56,816 nt of DNA from JANXVY01 sp040080145 (GTDB lineage: Bacteria > Pseudomonadota > Alphaproteobacteria > Rhizobiales > Hyphomicrobiaceae). Under the pieces are notes generated by a model. The model was not told the DNA's origin. It did not search any database and saw only the letters and a list, made by a program, of their open reading frames with translations. Shown here one piece after another: positions 45,553 through 53,308 of this stretch (its first letter is position 1; every line of letters begins with the position of its first letter). The position numbers and the translations under genes were made by a program. The DNA lies in the NCBI GenBank assembly GCA_040080145.1, contig JBEBJA010000219.1, forward strand, positions 1-56,816, given 5' to 3'.

Positions 45553-45582
45553 GCCTACGGCCTAAGTCGTTGGTAAATTGAG

Positions 45583-45623
45583 AGGCTCTTCGCTTTCCCC
45601 CCCGGAAGCGGAGGGCCTTTTTT
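45583..45623 (+). terminator. Rho-independent terminator
   Basis: AGGCTCTTCGCTT with CC pairs with GGAAGCGGAGGGCCT, two G-U wobbles included, and is followed by TTTTTT at 45618-45623. It lies 30 bases after the small secreted protein gene. Confidence 0.8.
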
Positions 45624-45643
45624 GCGCGCGCCTGACAAAATAA

Positions 45644-45675
45644 TGCGCCTCCCCCAGGAACCCGGAAGAGGCGCA
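45644..45675 (-). terminator. Terminator of the rpsF-rplI operon
   Basis: TGCGCCTC at 45644-45651 and GAGGCGCA at 45668-45675 form an 8-bp stem. Read on the minus strand it is followed by ATTATTTT. It begins 25 bases after the rplI stop. Confidence 0.7.
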
Positions 45676-45700
45676 GAATTCTGGCAATCCAATGCCCGGC

Positions 45701-46261
45701 TTAGTCGTTGGCGCGGTCGTCGGGCAGGCCATCTTCGGGGTTGAAGGTAACCAATTCCATCTTCTCTTCCTTGACGACTTTGACGTCCTCACCAGCAGCC
45801 TGACGGGTTGCTTCGTCGGTGGAGCGGGCGACATTCAAGGTCACGCCAACGATGACTTCGGGGTGAAGCTGAACCGAGACCGGGTGAACGCCGAGGGTCT
45901 TGATGGGGGTTTCGAGCACGATCTGGTTGCGATGGACCTTGAAGCCGCCCTCGGTGATCGAGTCGGCGATGTCGCGGGTCGAGACCGAACCGTACAGCTG
46001 GCCAGTATCGCCAGCCTGGCGGATGGCGACGAACGATTTGCCTTCGAGCGAGACGCCGACAGCTTCAGCTTCCTTCTTGAGCTCAAGATTGTGAGCTTCC
46101 AGGTGGACCCGCTGGGTTTCGAACTTCTCGCGGTTTTCCTTGGTCGCGCGCAGCGCCTTAGCCTGCGGCAGCAGGAAGTTGCGGGCGTATCCGTCTTTCA
46201 CGGTGACGACGTCGCCCATCTGGCCGAGGCGGCCGATGCGCTGAAGGAGGATGACTTGCAT
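45701..46261 (-). CDS. rplI: Ribosomal protein bL9
   Basis: The 186-residue protein shows the bL9 start MQVILLQRIGRLGQMGDVV and VKDGYARNFLLPQAKA, a long connecting helix (ATKENREKFETQ onward) and a C-terminal domain (LYGSVSTRDIADSI). I start at 46261; the longer frame runs into the DUF2232 gene. The C-terminus is about 35 residues longer than in E. coli, with a charged end usual in alphaproteobacteria. Confidence 0.96.
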   Translation of the reverse strand: MQVILLQRIGRLGQMGDVVTVKDGYARNFLLPQAKALRATKENREKFETQRVHLEAHNLELKKEAEAVGVSLEGKSFVAIRQAGDTGQLYGSVSTRDIADSITEGGFKVHRNQIVLETPIKTLGVHPVSVQLHPEVIVGVTLNVARSTDEATRQAAGEDVKVVKEEKMELVTFNPEDGLPDDRAND

Positions 46262-46280
46262 GAGAGTGACCTTTCTTGTT

Positions 46281-47243
46281 CTAGCTGTTCGAGTTGGAAT
46301 TGTTTGAACCGTCGGGACGTCGCAATTCAACGAAACTGCCCGCGAGTCCGAGCACGGCAAGCAGCAACGACGCACCGCTGTTGAAGATGATGAGGAGCGC
46401 ATAGATCGCTGTGAGTGCGGGGCCGCGCCAGGATGCGCCACGCGTCATGTAGTGGATGACTGCCAGTCCGAGCAAAACGTAAAGACTGTAGGTTGCGCCA
46501 GCGAAGCCTAGTGCCATCAGCTGGGGCATGTCGTCGAGCACCAATGTAGCGGCCAGCGACAGCCCCAGAAGGGCCGGCGTTCCTGGCGGCAAGCGGAACG
46601 CCGCCAGATCGGGCCAGGGCCGCACCAACTGGCCGCTGGCAAGCGCAACGCGAGCAGCCGCCCATTGGCAAAACAAGATGCACGCCATCCAGAAAACCGC
46701 AGATACGCCCGGCAGCAGCTTGACCATGATGTCGGTAAAGCGCGCCAGATCGGCTTGGCTAAGGGTAGGCCCGCCCGGTGCCCCGCCAAAGCCCGTCTTC
46801 ATCATCGTCTCAATCGCCGCGCTGACAGCGGCACGCAGCTTATCGGGAGTACTATCCGCCATCACGAGGCCGAGTGCGACAACAGTCGCCGCGATCAAGG
46901 CGGTGGCAACGAGAATGCGGCCGACAGGATACCATTCGGCTACGCCGGGTGCCGGTTCGCGATTGAGGAGAGCGAGGTAGACGAGGAACGCAGCTGGAAA
47001 TGCAAGCGTCGTGGCGAAGGCGATGCCAGCGCCAAACGTCGTCAGCACGATAATGATAAAGGTTCCAACCGCAGCGGCCAGAAAGCCGGTGGCTGCGTTG
47101 TAGGAGTATCCGGCAAGCGCGATCGGAAGCGTCACAATTGCCAGCATGATCATGCGCGTGACCGTCGCGCCTGTCGTCGCAGAAGCAAACGCGATGGCCG
47201 ATATCAAGCCGGCGCCAAGCGCAATGGAAATGTTCGGTGTCAT
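46281..47243 (-). CDS. DUF2232 (YybS-like) membrane protein
   Basis: The 320-residue protein has about eight hydrophobic helices and fits DUF2232. It stands between rpsR and rplI, its usual place in Hyphomicrobiales, with 19 bases to rplI. Family members in Firmicutes (YybS) are also next to rplI. The function is unknown. The C-terminus is a short Ser/Asn run. Confidence 0.85.
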   Translation of the reverse strand: MTPNISIALGAGLISAIAFASATTGATVTRMIMLAIVTLPIALAGYSYNAATGFLAAAVGTFIIIVLTTFGAGIAFATTLAFPAAFLVYLALLNREPAPGVAEWYPVGRILVATALIAATVVALGLVMADSTPDKLRAAVSAAIETMMKTGFGGAPGGPTLSQADLARFTDIMVKLLPGVSAVFWMACILFCQWAAARVALASGQLVRPWPDLAAFRLPPGTPALLGLSLAATLVLDDMPQLMALGFAGATYSLYVLLGLAVIHYMTRGASWRGPALTAIYALLIIFNSGASLLLAVLGLAGSFVELRRPDGSNNSNSNS

Positions 47244-47316
47244 CGTCGTCGCTGTCCCGCGAAAAACGCGGTTAGAGGCAGATTATCCGCCCCAACCCTT
47301 CAAGTTGAATTAGAAC

Positions 47317-47344
47317 TGCTGGAGCCAGTTTACTGGCTCCAGCA
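47317..47344 (-). other. Perfect 12-bp hairpin between rpsR and the DUF2232 gene
   Basis: TGCTGGAGCCAG at 47317-47328 pairs perfectly with CTGGCTCCAGCA at 47333-47344 across a 4-base loop. On the minus strand it follows the rpsR stop by six bases. No T-tract follows. It may be a processing or partial-termination site that lowers expression of the downstream genes. Confidence 0.65.
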
Positions 47345-47350
47345 ATAGCG

Positions 47351-47602
47351 TTAGCCAATCACATACGGCAACAGGCCGAGGAAGCGGGCGCGCTTGATGG
47401 CGCGAGCCAGTTCGCGCTGCTTCTTGGCCGAGACGGCGGTAATGCGCGACGGGACGATCTTGCCGCGTTCCGACACGTAACGGCCGAGAAGCCGGACGTC
47501 CTTGTAGTCAATCTTGGGAGCGCCAGCGCCCGTGAACGGACAAGTCTTGCGGCGGCGATGGAACGGACGGCGAGCGGGGCCGCCAGCTGCGATTTCAGCC
47601 AT
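47351..47602 (-). CDS. rpsR: Ribosomal protein bS18
   Basis: The 83-residue protein matches bS18: PFTGAGAPKIDYKDVRLLG, RGKIVPSRITAVSAKKQREL and ARAIKRARFLGLLPY. It starts three bases after the rpsF stop, so S6 and S18, which bind each other in the small subunit, are made together. Confidence 0.97.
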   Translation of the reverse strand: MAEIAAGGPARRPFHRRRKTCPFTGAGAPKIDYKDVRLLGRYVSERGKIVPSRITAVSAKKQRELARAIKRARFLGLLPYVIG

Positions 47603-47605
47603 GAT

Positions 47606-48223
47606 TTATTCCTCCGAGCCAGTGGTTTCGCGTGCGGGACGGGGCGGGCGCGGAGCGCGAGGCGCGTCCGAGGGCGCGCCACCGGGAGCTGCTGCATCGC
47701 GGGGGGGACGAGGACGGAACGTCGAAGCGCCGCCAGCATCTCCACGCGGTGCGCCGCCTTCGCGGTCGCCACGGAATCCACCGCCGCCGCCACCGGGGCC
47801 GCCACGGAATCCACCGCCGCCACCTGGGCCGCCACGACCACCACGGTCGCCGCCGCGGAACCCGCCGCCAGCACCGTCGCGTTCGCCGCGGTCGTCACGG
47901 TCGGACTTGCGCATCATTGCCGATGGTTCGACTTCGTGGGCTTCCACCTTGACGGTGATGAAGCGGATCACGTCGGTCGAAATGCCCATCAAGCGTTCCA
48001 TTTCCACCACTGCGGCAGGCGGGCTGTCGATGTTGAACAGCACGTAATGGGCTTTGCGTGACTTCTTGATCTTGAAGGCGAGGCCTTTGATGCCCCAGTA
48101 CTCGGTCTTCGTGACCTTGCCGCCGAGACCTTCGACGACGCCTTGATATTCCTTCATCATCGCTTCGACCTGTTGGGCCGAAACGTCCTGGCGAGCCAGG
48201 AAAACATGCTCGTACAACGGCAT
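47606..48223 (-). CDS. rpsF: Ribosomal protein bS6 with long Arg/Gly-rich tail
   Basis: The first about 100 residues are a normal bS6 (MPLYEHVFLARQDVSAQQVE, YWGIKGLAFKIKKSRKAHYV, IRFITVKVEAHE). The last about 100 residues are a low-complexity tail of Gly, Arg, Asp and Pro with RGG-like units (GGFRGGDRGGRGGPGG). Alphaproteobacterial S6 proteins often have a tail, but this one doubles the protein to 205 residues. RGG tails usually bind RNA. Repeat-driven variation in tail length is possible. Confidence 0.95.
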   Translation of the reverse strand: MPLYEHVFLARQDVSAQQVEAMMKEYQGVVEGLGGKVTKTEYWGIKGLAFKIKKSRKAHYVLFNIDSPPAAVVEMERLMGISTDVIRFITVKVEAHEVEPSAMMRKSDRDDRGERDGAGGGFRGGDRGGRGGPGGGGGFRGGPGGGGGGFRGDREGGAPRGDAGGASTFRPRPPRDAAAPGGAPSDAPRAPRPPRPARETTGSEE

Positions 48224-48425
48224 GTGAGCCTATCCTTTCCTACGATTTTGACCCCGGCGCATAGCCTCTTCCAAGCCGTTCGCATCTGTTGTCAGACACG
48301 AGGAAAGGCTTAGAAAGAACGACGACCCGTAAAGAGCGAAGACACAGGGAGTTCAAACTGTCGCGCCTGCCCGTAAGAGCACACGCCTCCCCTTCAGCCT
48401 CCAACCGGAGCTTAGTGAAGCGCGC
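48224..48425 (-). promoter_or_regulatory. Long untranslated leader of rpsF
   Basis: About 195 bases separate the probable promoter from the rpsF start. The leader can fold at least one short stem (CTCC/GGAG with a GGTT loop, on the minus strand near 48400). S6:S18 leaders in other bacteria bind the S6-S18 complex, but I cannot confirm that motif by eye. Confidence 0.35.
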
Positions 48426-48453
48426 CTTATACGCGAATTGGCGATAGACACAA
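48426..48453 (-). promoter_or_regulatory. Probable promoter of the rpsF operon
   Basis: On the minus strand TTGTGT (48453-48448) and TATAAG (48431-48426) are spaced 16 bases. It lies 200 bases before the rpsF start and just beyond the end of the upstream desaturase-like gene. Confidence 0.5.
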
Positions 48454-48477
48454 GCTGTTTGCAGGGTCTGAGAGCAA

Positions 48478-49329
48478 TCATGGCTGGTTGCTGGGCGGGT
48501 GTTGGCTAGACCAGGGCAGCGACAGCGACCATGCCAATTGTGTAGGTCCCGTGTGCTGATAGGTGTCCAGGCCGATGACCATGCCCGTCTGGCCATCGCG
48601 AGGAGCATGGGTGTAGGTGCCAAACAGCCGGTCCCAGATTGATAAATTGAAACCGTAATTTGTGTTGTGCTCGTCGCGATGTACCGAATGGTGAATGCGG
48701 TGCATGTCGGGTGTGACAATGACGCGGCGGATCGCATTGTCGAGTGACGCCGGCAAGCGGACATTCGCATGATTAAACATGGCACAGGCGTTCAGCGTGA
48801 CCTCGAACACGATCACGGCGAGCACAGAGGGCCCCAGCGCCAGCACCCATACAACTTTGTAGAGCATCGACAACCCGATCTCGATGGGATGGAAACGCAA
48901 GGCCGTCGTGACGTCAAAGTCTACGTCCGCATGGTGCATTTTGTGCAGCCGCCACAGCAGGGGCAATTTGTGGGAGGCGACGTGTTGGAGATAAATCGCA
49001 AGATCGAGCACGATCAGCGCGATGAGCGTCTTTGCCCAATCAGGACCGGCCGTCCAGGCGTTAAGGACGCCCCAGCCGTGCAGCGCTGCAGTGTCAGCGG
49101 CTATCACGGCGGCGAGTGGCACCGCGACGAGGCTGGAGAGCCAGACGAGGGCGCGCACAACAAATGCGCCCAGCGCGACCATAGAAAGATTGGTCAACCA
49201 GCGCCGGGCCTTGGCATAGCGCGGGGTACGCTTGGGGCGAAGCCACTCCAGGCTAGCCATCACGGCGAATACGCCAACGAATGCGGCAAGTCGCAAGACC
49301 GGTTCGCTGATGCTGGTAAAATTGAACAT
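48478..49329 (-). CDS. Sterol desaturase/fatty acid hydroxylase-type membrane protein
   Basis: These di-iron membrane enzymes hydroxylate or desaturate lipids. I choose the internal start at 49329 (MFNFTSISEPVLRLAAFVG), since the upstream codons look unrelated. The 283 residues have about four helices. The histidine clusters are LQHVASHKLP, HKMHHAD, RFHP and HRIHHSVHRDEHN, matching the family iron ligands. The lipid substrate is unknown. It runs in the same direction as the ribosomal operon but ends before that operon's promoter. Confidence 0.88.
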   Translation of the reverse strand: MFNFTSISEPVLRLAAFVGVFAVMASLEWLRPKRTPRYAKARRWLTNLSMVALGAFVVRALVWLSSLVAVPLAAVIAADTAALHGWGVLNAWTAGPDWAKTLIALIVLDLAIYLQHVASHKLPLLWRLHKMHHADVDFDVTTALRFHPIEIGLSMLYKVVWVLALGPSVLAVIVFEVTLNACAMFNHANVRLPASLDNAIRRVIVTPDMHRIHHSVHRDEHNTNYGFNLSIWDRLFGTYTHAPRDGQTGMVIGLDTYQHTGPTQLAWSLSLPWSSQHPPSNQP

Positions 49330-49562
49330 GCATGGTGTCCCGCTCTGCCGGTCTGGTGGTCGTTGCAGTTGATATACGAATATTTGCATCTGTTCGTTAC
49401 GCGCAGGACCTAAGCATCGAACCGGCATTCAACCTGTCACAAAAATCCACTTTACATGGGGGGGTGCAGTCCCTAAATGCACGATTATTCGTGGCGAGCG
49501 GTCTCTGCTGGTTTTGAGAGCAGCGCCTTTGGGTTTGGCCCGGCTGGTGGAGGTCCCTTGAA

Positions 49563-50741
49563 TTGGACAAATACGATTCTGCTGAAGCGCTGATCCGCGT
49601 CCAAAAGCCCGAGCGTCCCGTGCTTGGTGTGCGGCCCCATACGGCTGCCAAAGCCGCACGCTGGTTCCTCAACAATTTCCCCGGTGATATCGCTTACGCC
49701 TACAAGGCGAACAGCTCGGTATTTCTGCTGGGCGCTCTGTATGGCGCAGGCATTCATCACTTCGACGTGGCGTCGCTGGCTGAGCTTGAAGACGCCGTGA
49801 CGATCCCTGGTGTGCATCTGCATTTCATGCACCCGGTCAAGTCGCGGCTAGCGATCCGCCGCGCCTATGAATTGGGCGTGCGCACCTTCTCGCTCGACAG
49901 CGAAGACGAGTTAAAGAAGATCTACGACGAAACCGGCCAAGCCAAAGACTTGAGCCTGTTCGTGCGCATCGCCGTGCCTGCCAAGAACAGCCGCGTGCCG
50001 CTGGAACGGAAGTTCGGCATCACCGGAGCGAAGGCAGCCCGCCTGCTTGTCAAAACACGGCAGGTCGCCGGACAACTCGGCATCTGCTTCCATGTCGGCT
50101 CGCAGACGACCACGCCCGACAGCTATCTGACGGCACTGGCGGAGGTGCACAAGCTGATCGTCAAAGCCGGCGTTGTCGTAGATCGCATCGACGTGGGCGG
50201 CGGTTTCCCCGCGCGCTATCCAGACAGCGATCCGGCGCCGATGATCTCGTTTATGGACGCGATCAAGGCCGGCATTGAAACCATGCCGGTCCGTGAAGAC
50301 GTGCGGCTGATGTGCGAACCTGGCCGTGCGCTCGTCGCCGAAGCCGAGAGCTTGATCGTGCGCGTGGATGCGCGGCGCGGCAATGATCTGTTCATCAACG
50401 ACGGTGCGTACGGCACGTTGTATGACGCCGCGCACTTGGGGTTCATCTTCCCAACGCGACTCGTCAGCCGCAAGGTCGACGTCTCCGAGCCGATGACTCC
50501 CTATTCCTTCTACGGACCAACCTGCGATTCAATCGACTTTATGAAGGGCCCCTTCGTGCTGCCGGCCTCGATTGTCGAGGGCGACTATATCGAGATCGGC
50601 AACATCGGCGCGTATGGCCGGGCAATCGGCGGTAAATTCAACGGCTACGGCAGCTATGAGGAGGTCATTCTTCTCGACGAGCCCATGCTTACGGTCTACG
50701 GCGACGACACGATCGCCAAAGACGAAGCAGTCCGCGCTTAA
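49563..50741 (+). CDS. Ornithine/lysine decarboxylase, PLP fold III
   Basis: The enzyme decarboxylates ornithine or lysine to putrescine or cadaverine. The 392 residues have the PLP lysine K48 in AYAYKANSS, HVGSQTTTPDSY, DVGGGFPARYP, CEPGRALVAEA and the active-site cysteine in GPTCDSIDF. It starts with TTG at 49563, preceded by GGAGG; no better start is visible. Ornithine decarboxylase is the likelier activity, as in many Hyphomicrobiales, but lysine is possible. An agmatinase-like gene follows. Confidence 0.9.
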   Translation: MDKYDSAEALIRVQKPERPVLGVRPHTAAKAARWFLNNFPGDIAYAYKANSSVFLLGALYGAGIHHFDVASLAELEDAVTIPGVHLHFMHPVKSRLAIRRAYELGVRTFSLDSEDELKKIYDETGQAKDLSLFVRIAVPAKNSRVPLERKFGITGAKAARLLVKTRQVAGQLGICFHVGSQTTTPDSYLTALAEVHKLIVKAGVVVDRIDVGGGFPARYPDSDPAPMISFMDAIKAGIETMPVREDVRLMCEPGRALVAEAESLIVRVDARRGNDLFINDGAYGTLYDAAHLGFIFPTRLVSRKVDVSEPMTPYSFYGPTCDSIDFMKGPFVLPASIVEGDYIEIGNIGAYGRAIGGKFNGYGSYEEVILLDEPMLTVYGDDTIAKDEAVRA

Positions 50742-50770
50742 CAGTAACGTCCCCTGTCCCCATACGTCAT

Positions 50771-50871
50771 GGGGAGAGGGTTAGGGTGAGGGGCGGCCAA
50801 AGGAGCGATCCTTCGTGCGGCCGCCCCTCACCCCGACCCTCTCCCCGTCGCGTGCAGAGACGGGGAGAGGG
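50771..50871. repeat. REP-like palindromic element
   Basis: GGGGAGAGGGTTAGGGTGAG and the bases up to 50798 mirror 50819-50846 as a nearly perfect 28-bp inverted repeat with a 20-base loop. The right arm also pairs with 50861-50871 (CTCTCCCCGTC with GACGGGGAGAG). Alternative foldings are therefore exclusive. Short copies of the same words lie at 6697-6717. The element runs to within eight bases of the agmatinase-like start. Confidence 0.8.
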
Positions 50872-50878
50872 GGAAATC

Positions 50879-51787
50879 ATGAAACGCGACTACTTGCCGC
50901 CAGCAGAAACCTTTCTCGATCCGCATCGCGTTGGGATTGATACGCCCCATCTGGCCAAAGCGGTCGTCATCCCGTTTGGGCTGGAAGCGTCGGTCAGCTA
51001 TGGCGGTGGGACGGCAGCAGGCCCCAAGGCCATCCTGGAAGCCAGCCAGCAGCTTGAGCTGTTCGATGATGAACTCTGGCGCGAGCCGTATCTCGACTAC
51101 GGCATCGCAGCCATCCGCGAGCCCAAGATTGCCGGGACAGTCGCCGGTGCGCTGGACCAGCTCGCCGCGTTGACCGGGGCCGTTGTCGCCGAAGGCAAGT
51201 TTCCATTCGTCATCGGCGGCGAGCACTCCCTCACACCGGGCGCGATCCGCCCGCTGGTGGCCAAGTATCCCGATCTGGCGATCCTCCAGATTGATGCCCA
51301 CGCCGATCTGCGCGACGGCTATCTCGGCGAACACTACTCTCATGCCAGCGCCATGCGCCGGGTGATGGACAATCCGGGCGTCACGCTGGTGTCGGTCGGT
51401 ATTCGTGCGCTGTGCAGCGAAGAAGCGCGGTTCTACCTCGACAATTCGCACCGCATTCACATGCACTTTGCCCGCGATCAGGCGAGCTACAACCTGGAAG
51501 CCATCGTTGCCCCGCTGAAGGGCCGCCCGCTTTACATTACCTTCGATATCGACGGGTTGGACAGCGCGCTGATCCCGGCGACGGGCACACCCGTTCCGGG
51601 CGGTCTTGGTTATCTCCAAGCGCTTGCGATCCTGCGGCGGGCTTGCGAAGTAACGACGGTGGTTGGAGCCGATCTGGTCGAGCTGGCACCGATGCCGAAC
51701 TTCCATGCCTGCAACTTCACCGCAGCATCTCTGGTGTATAAGATGCTGAACTATGCCCTGTCGGGAACCGCCCCCCGGACGGTCTGA
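50879..51787 (+). CDS. speB: Agmatinase/arginase-family ureohydrolase
   Basis: The 302-residue protein (from the ATG at 50879) belongs to the manganese ureohydrolases. Motifs are VIGGEHSLT, QIDAHADLRD, TFDIDGLDSALIPATGTPVPGG and GADLVELAP, which supply the two-metal ligands. Agmatinase, which splits agmatine into putrescine and urea, fits best beside a decarboxylase gene, but other guanidino substrates are possible. GDIDGLD is followed by Ser where Pro is usual. The ribosome binding site GAGAGGGGG lies inside the REP-like element. Confidence 0.88.
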   Translation: MKRDYLPPAETFLDPHRVGIDTPHLAKAVVIPFGLEASVSYGGGTAAGPKAILEASQQLELFDDELWREPYLDYGIAAIREPKIAGTVAGALDQLAALTGAVVAEGKFPFVIGGEHSLTPGAIRPLVAKYPDLAILQIDAHADLRDGYLGEHYSHASAMRRVMDNPGVTLVSVGIRALCSEEARFYLDNSHRIHMHFARDQASYNLEAIVAPLKGRPLYITFDIDGLDSALIPATGTPVPGGLGYLQALAILRRACEVTTVVGADLVELAPMPNFHACNFTAASLVYKMLNYALSGTAPRTV

Positions 51788-51790
51788 GGC

Positions 51791-52483
51791 TTAGTCTGCG
51801 ACCAACCGGCCGTCGTGCATGTGGTACGACCTGTCGGCAAAGGCTTGGGCGTACTGCGGCTGGTGCAACGTGCAGAGAATAGCCAGCCCTTTGGTGCGGG
51901 CCAGCGATTGCATCAGCGATAAGACGTTCGCAGCGGTTTCAGGGTCAAGGCTTGCTACGGGTTCGTCAGCGAGCAAAATCCGGCTGTCCTGCGCCAGCGC
52001 ACGGGCGATGGCCACGCGCTGTTGCTGCCCCCCCGATAGCGTGTCGGCGCGCTGATGGCGTTGCTCAGATAGTCCCACAGCATCGAGGGCATCAGATGCA
52101 TGCGCAATGTCTGACGTCGAGAACAGATCGGTTGCAACCCGCCACAGCGGCGTGCGACCGAGCCGCCCCGCCAGGACGTTTTCCAGTGCCGTGCGGCGGC
52201 GGACCAAGTTGAATTGCTGGAACACAACGCCGATGTCGCGGCGGGCCTTGCCGAGCGCTTGGCCTTTCAGGCCGTGCAAGGCGCATTCGCCCACGAAGAT
52301 TTCGCCAGCATCAGGTTGTGTCAGCCGGGTGATGCAGCGAAACAGCGTCGATTTTCCCGAACCGCTTTGTCCCAGTACGGCAACAAACTCTCCAGCTCTG
52401 ATGGAAAGCGACGCATCGCGCAGGGCGGCAACGTCGCCGTAGGACTTGGAAAGTCCTCGGATTCGCAGGGCTGGTGCACTCAT
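51791..52483 (-). CDS. phnC: Phosphonate-type ABC transporter ATPase PhnC
   Basis: The ATPase energises uptake of phosphonate, phosphite or a related oxyanion. I start at 52483 where the start overlaps the phnE stop (ATGA). The 230 residues have GQSGSGKST at 38-46, VFQQFNLVRRRTALENVLAG (family-typical), LSGGQQQRVAIARAL and ILLADEPVASLDPET. It ends in a convergent position four bases after the agmatinase-like gene. Confidence 0.92.
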   Translation of the reverse strand: MSAPALRIRGLSKSYGDVAALRDASLSIRAGEFVAVLGQSGSGKSTLFRCITRLTQPDAGEIFVGECALHGLKGQALGKARRDIGVVFQQFNLVRRRTALENVLAGRLGRTPLWRVATDLFSTSDIAHASDALDAVGLSEQRHQRADTLSGGQQQRVAIARALAQDSRILLADEPVASLDPETAANVLSLMQSLARTKGLAILCTLHQPQYAQAFADRSYHMHDGRLVAD

Positions 52484-53286
52484 AGGAGCCTCCGCCGGAG
52501 CCACGCACTCAGTGAGTCGATGGCTGTCACCATGACGAGGATGATGAGCAGGATGGCGAACAGGCGGTCGAACTGAAGCAGATCCATGCTGTTCTTGAGT
52601 TCCTGCCCGATCCCTCCCGCACCGACGATGCCGAGCACGGTCGATGAACGGACGTTGAACTCCCACAGATAGAGCAGGATTGACGCGAGTTGGGGCATCA
52701 CGTCTGGAAGGAGCGCAAACAGAAACACCTTCAGCCGGCTCGCCCCACTCATGCTTGCCGCCTCAAGCGGACCCGGTTCTGCGGTTTCGATCGCCTCGGA
52801 CCACAACTTGGCAATAGAGCCTGCGGAATGCACGGCAATTCCAAGGACGCCTGCAAACGGACCCAGACCAACGGCTGCCACAAAGATCAGGGCAAACACA
52901 AAGCTGTCGATGCCGCGCAACATGTTGAGCAGCCAGCGTGCAGGGTAATACAACCAGACAGCCGGAGTTGTGTTGTGGGCGGCCAGGAGGCAGATCGGGG
53001 CAGCAATCGCCGCGCCAAACGAGATGCCAACGGTTGCCATTGCGACGGTTTCGGCGGCCCGATAGGCAAGCGTCGGCATCTCGCTGAAGTCGGGAGGCCA
53101 CGCGCGCGTCGCCCAGCCTGCCAGCCGGGGAAGACCAGCCCAGAGTTTGGCTAGGCTGATGTCGGCAATGTTCAGGCAAGCCACATAAAAAGCAGCCCCG
53201 GCCAAAAGAAGCGCCGCGAAGGCGAGTCTGTGAACGAGCCTGCGCGGCTCGCGCGGTTGGATCTGGGCGTCACTCAGCGAAACCAT
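52480..53286 (-). CDS. phnE: Phosphonate-type ABC permease PhnE
   Basis: The 268-residue protein has about six membrane helices and the EAA-like loop (EAASMSGASRLKVFLFALLPDVMPQL). LWEFNVRSSTVLGIVGAGGIG is the standard PhnE stretch. It forms one operon with phnD (22 bases upstream) and phnC (overlap). Only one permease is present. No C-P lyase or phosphonatase gene is in the window. Confidence 0.92.
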   Translation of the reverse strand: MVSLSDAQIQPREPRRLVHRLAFAALLLAGAAFYVACLNIADISLAKLWAGLPRLAGWATRAWPPDFSEMPTLAYRAAETVAMATVGISFGAAIAAPICLLAAHNTTPAVWLYYPARWLLNMLRGIDSFVFALIFVAAVGLGPFAGVLGIAVHSAGSIAKLWSEAIETAEPGPLEAASMSGASRLKVFLFALLPDVMPQLASILLYLWEFNVRSSTVLGIVGAGGIGQELKNSMDLLQFDRLFAILLIILVMVTAIDSLSAWLRRRLL

Positions 53287-53308
53287 CAGCGATCTTCAAT
53301 TTTCCGGT

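Noticed and set aside
48224..48480. tRNA or small RNA gene upstream of rpsF
   Set aside because: No cloverleaf, no T-loop consensus; better explained as an mRNA leader.
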